This document shows, in pieces, positions 20,612-29,988 of a stretch of DNA of 64,000 bases (position 1 is the first letter of the stretch; each line of letters starts with the position of its first letter). The position numbers were made by a program, and so were the translations under genes. A model generated the notes under the pieces. That model did not search any database. It was not told the origin of the DNA and worked only from the letters and a program-made list of their open reading frames with translations. This DNA comes from Oscarella lobularis (lineage: Eukaryota > Porifera > Homoscleromorpha > Homosclerophorida > Oscarellidae): the NCBI RefSeq assembly GCF_947507565.1, contig NC_089192.1:1116001-1180000 (forward strand). The letters are read 5' to 3'.

Positions 20612-21471
20612 ATGTTATTCCGAAGCTCTCTGCTTCTAACGGTTCTTTTCCCATGTTTGACCGGATTCGAAACCCAGATTCGTACGTCGACCGTCAGTTC
20701 GAACTCCCCGCCGATCGTTCGACGACTTCCCACCCTAGATTCGGCGCTACGACACTTCGATACGCTTCGTACAGACGAAATAAAGAAGCATCAATCCCTC
20801 GCGCGGAAGAATGAGGTGTCGATTCTCGGACGGTACAAGAACATCCAAGTGTCCTGGAAGATCCATTGTTGGAATTCTTTTCGCTAGAAATTTTTCTCTG
20901 CACCTCTCGAACGGCAATAACCTGTTGGCACCCAATTTTCGCGCAGTCGTTTCAGACGAAACAGGCAGATCGCAAGTCTTTGAGAAAATCAACCGAAAAG
21001 AGTTTTACATTGGAGAGGGTGGGTTCTAGCTCATTTCCTTTCGTGGGTCTTTTTAATTGATAGAATTTCTCTCCTGGCGGCTAGAGCCAATTTGTACGAG
21101 TCCAAAGTTCATAGAAATTCTCTCCTGGCTACAGGGATTTTCTATAATAACATAGATTTTCCCTTCTAATTTTTAATTCAAAATGCCTTCTGTTTTAATC
21201 TAATGTTTTTTCCCAGAGGAAGACGGATCTTCTGTTTCGGCTCACATTGATTCGGAACAATTGGTCACAGCAACGATTCTCAGTCACGATGATGCGTACT
21301 ATATCGAAGTAGGTGCACGCGCACTACTGTCTTATAGAGAAACTCACTTTCAAAAAAATTCCGTAGCCGTCGCATCGACACATCGCAGAGCCACACGATT
21401 TTCACATGATTGCCTATAGGAGATCAGACGTCGTGCACAATTACGGCGAAAGACATGATAACGGAAGGTGA
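20612..21471 (+). CDS. Prodomain-only ADAM17 duplicate, intact reading frame
   Basis: Exons 20612-20832, 20888-21018, 21217-21308 and 21367-21471 join in frame to give 182 aa and end at TGA 21469-21471, just past the point where the full gene splices onward. The product would be a signal peptide plus most of the ADAM17 prodomain ([37 protein letters not shown]), without the cysteine-switch exon, protease or membrane anchor. Among five incomplete copies this is the only one with an undamaged frame and splice sites. In mammals the isolated ADAM17 prodomain can inhibit the enzyme, so a secreted regulator is conceivable; a recent non-functional duplicate is equally possible. Confidence 0.6.
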
Positions 21472-21835
21472 TAAAATAGTATGCACCTTTACGTTTGACG
21501 AGAGAGAAGAGACGCGTGTATGACCCAAAGAATTGTCTTAGAACTTCCTAGAGACTCCACTAGAATTAGTGAGACTGGTAGATTGTGTCTGCGATTAGAG
21601 ATTCCTTTTATTTTTTAATTTAGGCCCCTTGTTTAGAATTATAACATAGTGAGCTTATTTCTGTCGCGGCAAATCTCAAGCATTTTACCCTTCAGATTTT
21701 TCAAATTGCACCACCCAGCAACGGACAGATATTATATAGAAAATTACAGAAAACGCAGGTAAGCAAAAAATAAGTCAAAAAAACCGTTGAGAAACAAAAC
21801 GTACAGAAAGAATCGCGTCCAGTCAGCTACGTGAG
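21472..21835. other. Junction of ADAM17 intron and NHL-BTB 3' spacer (second copy)
   Basis: Same arrangement as 18556-18931: ADAM17 intron sequence joins CTAGAGACTCCACTAGAATTAG at about 21550, followed by the AT-rich 3' flank of NHL-BTB copy 6. No gene seen. Confidence 0.55.
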
Positions 21836-23437
21836 TTATTTGCCAATGAGTCTGATTATTTCTGCTAATAACTTGACGCCAAGACTCTCAAACTTTTCAT
21901 CTTGGCACAGTACTTTGTAGTGGCTCACGACAAATTGCAGGCATTCCTTTCTCAAATCTCTAAAACCGTACTTATCAGCAAGAGACAGAAAATCAATAGC
22001 CGTTGCAGCTGAAACCGTCTTTGCCAAATGGGTCATGCAGAAATCACGCAGAGTGGAAATGAGAAAACGATCAGCCAATACCAATATATCCGGCATGTTG
22101 CTGCTGTACTTCTGTACGTCCAAGGAGCCAGTGAGAAGAAATGAAATGATTGCATAGAACGATTCATAGGTAGCATCTTCAATAGCAATTGGAGCGGATT
22201 CGGTCTCGGAAGATTTCCAATTTGACGAGAACATCCTATTGAAGTAATCACTTCGAATGCAAAGAACCGATTTAGCGATGACGGTGACGCGCTTTCCTTG
22301 AACTAAGAATACGGCCTTATCTGCAGAAACGATTTCTTCGTTGTCAATCAATAGCGCAAGATCATGTGAAAGTCCGGCATCATTAAATGCTTTGAAGGAA
22401 GGAGGGGCTGCGTTTGCTGCTTTGAAGGAAGGAGGTGCCACTCTCACTCTACGAACGGCCTTCGGCTCTGTAAAGTAAAGGTACCCTGACTTAGAATCGA
22501 AAAACAAATGATGAGGATCATTCAATGACGCTAATTCGCCCTTGCCATCTGTAGACGCTGCTTTACCTGATCCGCAGAGAATTTCTTTCTCAATTGATGA
22601 TGATGCCAGCTTGTAGATTCTATGCGAGCGATCAGAGAAGTAGACATTTCCGTCATCGTCAACAGCCACACCATAAGGTGCATTGAGATTTTTACAAACG
22701 GTTGAAACGTGGTGGTTTTTAATCTTTCTGATAGCACCATTGGATCGGTCAGCCACATACACAGAACCGTCTGGTCCCACGGCTAATTGATCTGGATTCA
22801 TAAATTTGGCTTTAGCACAGTGACCATCAGTGTTGCCTGGTTGACCTGCGGAGCCTGCTAACGTTGTTGCGCGTCCGTCAACCTCAATTTGACGTATTGT
22901 ATGTCCGCCATAAGAAGACACTAAGACACTCCCATCTTGTAGTGCCACAATCCCGAATGGGTGATTGAATTGAGCTTCAGTAAGGCCTACTCCATCTCGT
23001 TCTCCACAGGTGCCATTGCCAGCTAATGTAGAGACGGTGTCACCACTCAGCTGCGAGAGCGTTTTATATACTCAGAAGTCTGAACCGTGGCAAATCTGCA
23101 TCATTACTTTTCGAATGCGATTTCCGTCGTACTCAGCGACGAAGAGGCAAGAACCGGAGGAGGCAATGCCTGTTGGACCGGAAAATTTCGCCGAGATCAA
23201 AAATCCGTCTTGGTGACCGGATTGGCCAGGAATCCCAGCATGGGCGGAGACTGCAAGATCAACTTTCCAAATACACGTTTGAGCGTAGTCTACGACACAC
23301 AATTGATCGTTTATGATCGTGATTCCCCACAAGTTCGAGAACGACTCGTGACAGGACACAGTGGAGACAGATCCGTCTGAAACGGAAAAGAGGCATGCTC
23401 AAATGTTCTTTTACAAACGGCTTTCCTTGCATTCCAT
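21836..23437 (-). CDS. NHL-repeat/BTB protein, copy 6 (partner of the complete ADAM17)
   Basis: Three coding exons: 23437-23431 (ATG GAA T), 23376-23108 and 23050-21836, 496 aa. The first intron starts GCAAGG instead of GTAAGG, a GC-AG intron with a good CAG acceptor. The second intron is 57 nt and contains an in-frame stop, so splicing is required. Exon 2 lacks three codons (KVDLAVSAH against KVDLTSQxVSAH). NHL repeats, BTB (DKAVFLVQGKRVTVIAKSVL) and tail are intact. It is head-to-head with ADAM17, the only unit in which the ADAM17 side is complete. Confidence 0.85.
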
Positions 23438-23546
23438 TTAGGAACGCGCAGAAGGTGCTCAGATGATTGACAGGGTCCGGCAAGGCGGGGCTAGAGAGTG
23501 ACAACACGCGCGTTAGAACTTTTGCAGTCAACGCTTCCTCGCCGTC
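23438..23546. promoter_or_regulatory. Probable bidirectional promoter between NHL-BTB and ADAM17
   Basis: Only 109 bp separates the divergent start codons. The spacer is conserved in most units (85-110 bp at 4060-4145, 17595-17702 and 20523-20611) and includes the recurring GAACGCGCAGAAGGTG and GACAACACGCGCGTTAGAA pieces. No TATA box is evident. Confidence 0.55.
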
Positions 23547-26500
23547 ATGTTATTCCGAAGCTCTCTGCTTCTAACGGTTCTTTTCCCATGTTTGACCGGA
23601 TTTGAAACTCAGATTCGTACGTCGACCGTCAGTTCGAAATCCCCGCCGATCGTTCGACGATTTCCCACCCTAGATTCGGCGCTACGACACTTCGACACGC
23701 TTCGTACAGACGAAATAAAGCATTCTAGCATCGATCCCTCGCGCAGAAGAATAGAGGTGTCGATTCTCGGACGGTACAAGAACATCTAAGTGTCCTGGAA
23801 GATCCATTGTTGAAATTCTTTTCGCTGTAGAAAATTTTCTCTGCACCTCTCGAACGACAATAACCTGTTGGCACCCAATTTTCGCGCAGTCGTTTCAGAC
23901 GAAACAGGCAGTTCGCAAGTCTTTGAGAAAATCAACCGAAAAGAGTTTTACATTGGAGAGGGTGTGGTCTAGCTCATTTCCTTTCGTGGGTCTTTTTAAT
24001 TTATAGAATTTCTCTCCTGGCGGCTAAAGCCAATTTGTACGAGTCCAAAGTTCATAGAAATTCTCTCCTGGCTACAGGGATTTTCTATAATAACATAGAA
24101 TTTCCCTTCTAATTTTTAATTCAAAATGCCTTCTGTTTTAATGAATCTAATGTTTGTTCCAGAGGAAGACGGATCTTCTGTTTCGGCTCACATCGATTCG
24201 GAACAATTGGTCACAGCAACGATTCTCAGTCATGACGATGCGTACTATATCGAAGTAGGGGCACGTGCACTACTGTATGATAGAGAAAACCACTTTCAAA
24301 AAATTCCTTAGCCGTCGCATCGACACATCGCAGAGCCACACGATTTTCACATGATCGCCTATAGGAGATCGGACGTCGTGCGCAATTACGGCGAAAGAAA
24401 GGATAACGGAAGGTGATAAAAAATTGTCTTAGAACACTTTCCGAGGGTTATGCTGCCTAAAATATTTTTTTCCCTTTTAGTTTCTCTGGTCGTTTCTGTG
24501 GAGTCGACTCGGAAGAGCATCACATAGTTCATAATAACGGTGAAACTTCATCAATGAGAGTAGGAGGCAAGATTATCTTATCGATCTTAATAGATTTTTC
24601 TCACTCGTGGTCGCGACTTCGGCGCGCCGTTCCCGCGCGACACACGTGCCCCATCGCACTCGTCGCCGATCACAAATTTTATCAGACTCTCGGTGGACGA
24701 AGTTTTTCTGGGACCATCAATTTTATGGTCTAAGCAAATGTCTCGAGGATTAAAATACATTTTTGAGACGCATTTTGATAGATAAATCTAATCGGCGATA
24801 TTAATCAAATATACAGGGGAACGGATTTCGATGGGATCGACGGCGTCGGATTGCAAGTGGCCTTGGTAGGGGATTAATCATATATTTATTATGTTCGAAT
24901 TTAATTTCTCTTGTCCTTTTCTTAGGCGGTCGTCAACGCGACGGCGAATAGTGGTAGCACTCATTTCAACTCGAACGGCAAAGACGGCAAAGGCTTCAGC
25001 GCTTCTGAGCTTTTGACCGTGAGTCTCTCTCCCATTCACACGCGCGTATCCCCAAGACGTCTGTGATCTCTCGCGAAGGCGTTCAGTCGTACGCTCGAAT
25101 GGCAGAGCTATTGTCTCGCTCATCTCTTCACTCATCGCGATTTCGACAAAGGCGTCCTGGGACTCGCCTACGTGGCGAGTCCGAGTCGATCGGCGCCCGG
25201 CGGAATATGTTCTCCCGGTGAGAAACGTTAATAAATAATAATTTTATTTGGGCTGAACACGTTTTTGTTTCTCTAGTCTATAGGAGAACTCAATCGCTGA
25301 GGACCGGAATGACGAGCACGATCAATTACGGTAGACGACTTGTCAAAGAAGAAATAACCGTCGTCGCGTCACATGGTCAGAAAATCAATATTATTTATTA
25401 ATGAATCAACGTGAGTTTTGTTATAGAAATTGGTGAGAGCGCTTTGCGATGTGAGCCCCTCCTCCTCTTCCTCCTTGACGATGTATCTAGGTCACAATTG
25501 GGGATCTCCGCACGATCCGGATTCGGGCAATTGCGCCGGCGATTCGAACAACGGCCGATTTATCATGTATCCGTCGGCGAGCGACGGACTCGATCCGAAC
25601 AACAGAGTCAGAAAAATAATTAAATCAGATTAAAATAATTAATATATAAATTGAATTCGCTTTTAGTTGTTTTCGAGTTGCAGTAGACTTTCAATTGGCG
25701 CCGTCCTCGCTTCGAAGGCCTCGACTTGTTTCGACGGTACAACGTTCTTCGTCGTCTGGGTCGATGTTTACGAGAGGGGGCCCCCTTAGATACGAGCAAC
25801 GCGTTCTGTGGCAATTTTCGCGTCGACGTGTCTGAGAATTACGTTGAGCAGTGCGACGAGGGGATAGTGAGCGAGGCGGAAAGGTCGCCGAACGACACGC
25901 GCTGCTGCGACAATACGTGCAAGCTCTTGACGTCGATTCGAGCCAATTGCAGGTATGATGACGAAAAATCGTTGGATTTCTTAGGGAATTGATGCTCGTC
26001 TAGCGATAAAAATGACGTGTGTTGCACGAATTGCGGAATAGCGGATACCGGGAAACGTTGTCGCAGTGCCGATCACGTCAATTGCATTCGAGAGGAATTT
26101 TGCAAGTACGAAATTAATCAATTAAATACTTATACAGTTATAGATATTATGGTGTAGTGGTACTTCCCCCAAGTGTCCTCTGCCGCCTCGGTTGGAACCG
26201 GATGGAACTCCGTGCATCAATGGGTTTGTAGCACTAATCAGTATTGACGAACCCGTTTCGATTATGCTTTGCTTTTCCAGCGGGACGTGCATGAAGGGCA
26301 AGTGCGAAGACTTCTGCACTGTGCGCGGTTTCAAGCCTTGCGACTGCTTTCAAAATCGTACGCTTTTCAATTGACTATTTCTCGGCAAATGTTTTTTTTT
26401 CCTTAGCAAAATTTTCCACCCACTCGTGCCAACTGTGCTGCGTTCGCGACCGCGAGTGTCAGCCCTATATAGCGACGAGCGACGACGTCGAAAACACGAC

Positions 26501-27135
26501 GCTGAGACTGGCGTTGAACGGCAGCTCCGCGTCCTATCCCAATGGGAAGACATGCAACAATCAAACGGGACTATGCGATATGGTACAGTACTGGGCACCC
26601 CACTCCTCCGCGCGCGCGTGATACATCGTTTCTCAGGGCGTGTGCGTACGCACCGTTCAGGACACGCAAGATCGATTCTGGGACATCTTCGGAGACTTCA
26701 GTCTCGACCTCATAGGTTCTTCATCAAATCAAAAGATATGAACGTCTCGTAGAGAGATATTTGTTTCCTTTTCAGCTGAGTGGTTTCGAAATAACATCGT
26801 CGCCGACGTCCTCATATTCACGACTCTCGTTTGGATACCCCTCTCTCTAGTCGTCACTTACTTTGTAACTGCTAAGCGAGGAGAGTATCGATGTTTCAAT
26901 GTATATCATTCTATCTCAGGATAGGAAGAGGTTGGGGGAGTTCGAGAGGCAGGAGCAGGAGTGGCTCGACGCGACCGATCGTCGTCGACGAGCGATGGAG
27001 AAGCGCGAAGTGGAGCAGCAAAGGAATTGGGCTTTCAAGCCGCGCAAATCGAAGAGTCGAAAGTATCGCACCGACGAAAACGTCAGTCTTCTTCAGTCGA
27101 CCGAACAGGTGAGAGAGGGGGGAAGTTTGTATTAG
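23547..27135 (+). CDS. ADAM17: ADAM17 (TACE) membrane metalloprotease, complete
   Basis: My 20-exon model gives 790 aa (human is 824). In order: signal peptide; prodomain with RFCG cysteine switch; RLRRA processing region; catalytic domain ([32 protein letters not shown]); disintegrin and membrane-proximal cysteine-rich region ([18 protein letters not shown]); transmembrane segment ([19 protein letters not shown]); and a basic cytoplasmic tail. The zinc motif [12 protein letters not shown] appears only if a 6-nt micro-exon, AAATTG at 25427-25432, is used between introns of 51 and 58 nt. ADAM17 sheds membrane-bound ligands and receptors at the cell surface. An apparent stop at about 23787 lies in intron 1. 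The exact C-terminus after 27110 is uncertain. Confidence 0.93.
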
Positions 27136-27702
27136 GCATGGAGTCAAAGCTAAATGTTTATGCTAAAAGTCGATTTTCACGCAGAACTAGAAAACGGAGA
27201 AAGCGAAAAAAATCGAACTAATCCGCTAACTATTTCACTAATAATCCTTGATCGACGATATTCACTCCACTCGTTCGTTTCGTTTCGTAATAGTTATGTG
27301 TTTAGAAGTCGGAGAACGCGGGATTTCAGCTCAGAAGTTTCGACGGTTTTCTGACCAACGCCCTTTTCTTGACAGACTTGGATTGAGTTTGCCGCGTTCC
27401 TATCTCGATGCGAAACCTTTGTAAACAGGGTGGGGATCCCTATTATCGCGTTACCGTTCTATATGGAGAGGATTTCCTAATAAGAAGAAGCCATATCTGG
27501 GCGACCGGATTTACCACACAATAACGTAATCATAAGACTTCGTGCCATGCCATCGAGGATGACACATAAAGGGGACAAACCGACTAGAAATGAGAAGAGA
27601 AAAGCGAAGAGAAAAAGTTCGTCAGAAAAAGAAAGATTAAAGACAACGAGACAGGTACAGAATCACATAACGTTCGTCCAAGACACGATGAGAACGGCGT
27701 GC
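27136..27702. other. Convergent intergenic region, ADAM17 to spondin gene
   Basis: About 570 bp between two 3' ends. An open frame on + (27547-27813) has a Lys/Arg/Glu-rich simple composition and overlaps the last exon of the opposite gene; I do not regard it as coding. Nothing else recognised. Confidence 0.4.
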
Positions 27703-29212
27703 CTAGCCGCTGTTGCACTCCTCCGCTTTCCACGCCTCGAACTCCTTTTTGTACTGCTCGAACGAGTATTTCCACGCCAACACCAAGTTCCTGTAGTCGC
27801 GTTCGGGATCTAAAGGAGAAAGAGAAATCAGATCAGAAGTCACTTCTCTATACGGGTGGCGACTCACCGCTCTTGCGCTCGATCGTGATCGTTCCCAAGC
27901 GCTGAATGTTCTGACGAGCGCGATTGTAGAAAGCGCCGAGTACGCCGCCCTCCATCTGATCGCGAGTGATGATCGACATGGTACCCTGGGGATCGGTCGC
28001 CGGATTCGTCGTGTTGAATTCGGTTCCGTCTTCGGTGCCGGCATCCCACGGCTGAAGCGAGAGCGTTACGGCGTGATCCTCCCAGAAGCATCCGTCGCAG
28101 AGATTGATCGACGATATGCCGACGAACCAGTCGGGACTCGGAAATAGCATCGCAATAGCCGATATATAAGGAAACTCCTTTTTCACGTCGACGTAAAAGT
28201 CGATCGTGGCGTTGACGGCAAGCGGGGCCGAAGCCGACTCAACGTCGTACACGGAGTACCACTGTTTGGCGTTGAGCTCGTCAAGAAGTACGTCGGGAGG
28301 CCCCTGTTCGGCGACTTTTTCGACGCCGGGCGACGCCGTGCCGCCGGGTTTCCACATGGTGTACATGTCGTTGTGACTGGCAACGACGATCGGCGAGAAC
28401 CCAGCACCGTCTGGCATCTCAGTGCGCGGATGACTCGCCATCGTCCACATGCCTTGGAATCGAACGTGATACGTCTCCTCGGAGTGCGCCTCGCACTCCA
28501 TCTTCTCGTAGTCGACGTGATCGAGCGTGAACGTGATCGTCGCAAAGCGGGGAATCTTGTCGAAACCGGGATTGAACGACGAGTACATGTCCATGCCGGG
28601 CATGAGAAGGTGAATGCGCCCTTTCGGATCCGTCGGCGAATCGTCGGCGGTGAAGTTCTTGCCGCTGTCCGTGCCGGCGTCCCACGCGTACAGATTCATC
28701 ACGCGCGACTTTATCCATTTGCCCGTGTCCGTGCCGCACATGTCCTGGTTGTAGGCGCCGATGAACCAATCGGGACTGGGAAAGATCATCGATACGAAAG
28801 AACCGTAGTGGTGCGTGGGCGTGAACATGAGCCGGAAGTCTTCGCCGTGCGCCGAGGCATTTTGAGGGCCCGACGCCTTGAAGATTTCATTCACTTTGCG
28901 TTTGCCCATCGCCATGTACAATTCGTTCGAGAGAACGCTATTGTTGCCCGTTTCGGCGACCTGCTGCACGCCCGCGCCCGCCATCTCTCCCGGTAGCCAC
29001 ATGGTGTACTCGTCGCTGTGACTCGCCGCCGTGATGGGCGAGAACATCGCGTTCGACGGGAAGTTATCGGCGCCGTGATTCGCTACGCTCCACATCGTGT
29101 AGATCGTGATGTTGTAGTAGGCATTGCCGTGGCACGTGATTGGCACGGAGTGCCCGGCGCCGTGCGCGTGAGACGCGAGAAGAGCGACAGCGATCGCAGC
29201 GAGATACCACAT
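27703..29212 (-). CDS. Secreted protein with two spondin-N domains
   Basis: Two coding exons, 29212-27868 and 27809-27703, separated by a 58-nt intron (GTGAGT...TTTAG), about 483 aa. ATG 29212 opens a clear signal peptide (MWYLAAIAVALLASHAHG). Two tandem spondin_N domains follow, at about residues 25-235 and 240-440. Each has W...HP/NH-type starts, an F-S-P-I segment, an H...YTMW-G segment, the PSPDWF(I/V)G motif and an AWDAGT(D/E)(S/D)G motif. The C-terminal tail is charged (YKKEFEAWKAEECNSG). There are no thrombospondin repeats as in F-spondin. An extracellular matrix or adhesion role is inferred from family. Confidence 0.88.
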
Positions 29213-29988
29213 CGCGAGAGAAAATCTACGACGAGTAATAGGGACAGGGTGAGATCGCGCCTTTTATTTACTCTGCGATTTCGAGGGCGGGGCTTTAGTA
29301 AGGGCGTGCATCCGGTCGGTGCCACGAACGGTTGGATGCGTCAACATACCAGAGAGACGACGCCTTTACCGGAGGAAAAGGGATTCCTCCGGAACTCGAA
29401 CTTCAAACGCGTGAGATCGCGAGTAGCCTTCGACTATACATAGTTGCTACGTACGTATCGGGCGTACTACTGTTACTGTAAGCAGAGATTAGGATCCAAC
29501 GTCGTTTAGGGACCCGGAAGTTCAACAAAAAAACGGAGTATGTTTGCTGCCCAAATCTCTATCGCGGCGGCCTATCGTGGCGATTATCCGTTTTGCTTTT
29601 TTCTGTTTCTCTGTCTGCCTTAGCTACGAGCCGTTGCGCAGTGTCAAAACCTCGCGATCGCGATAGATTTTATGAAACGCGCTTCTAGTGCGACGAAATC
29701 GGGTTTGAGCGAGCTCTTGCGCGATCGTCACCTTAGTTTTCGAGACGAAAGACGAGTCTGCTTCTTCCTCGGCTGGATGACTCGAGCGAAGTGTGACTCT
29801 TGGCTATCAGTGGCTGTTTCGTTGCTTCTCCCAGCCAATGAGAATCGTGCAATGCAATCAGATAACGAAGGCGTGTGAGTTTAGGCACGTCGCGGATTTC
29901 CGTGTTGGGGCTGAAGGGCTGAATGCTGTTGGCGGCAATTAGCCCTATACGGGAGGCCAACTAAGGAAATTACGCCCGGATTTGCAAC
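29213..29988. other. Divergent intergenic region, spondin gene to TXNDC5
   Basis: About 775 bp between two divergent starts, expected to hold both promoters. Contains GCGATCGCGATAG-type CG-rich sequence near 29657 and a TATA-like TATAC at 29951. No gene recognised. Confidence 0.4.

Noticed and set aside
23780-23800. Apparent premature stop (ATCTAA) in the complete ADAM17 gene where other copies have ATCCAA
   Set aside because: Alignment to the ADAM17 prodomain shows the stretch GTACAAG...GCTGTAG is an intron in all copies; splicing gives an uninterrupted [14 protein letters not shown].
24728-24781. Possible missing catalytic-domain segment after exon 5
   Set aside because: An acceptor at GATAG (24781) opens an 84-nt exon with [16 protein letters not shown], which fills the gap in frame.
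28373-28996. 207-codon + strand frame opposite the spondin gene
   Set aside because: Antisense to a well-supported two-domain spondin exon; composition is Arg/His/Val-biased, as expected from the complement.
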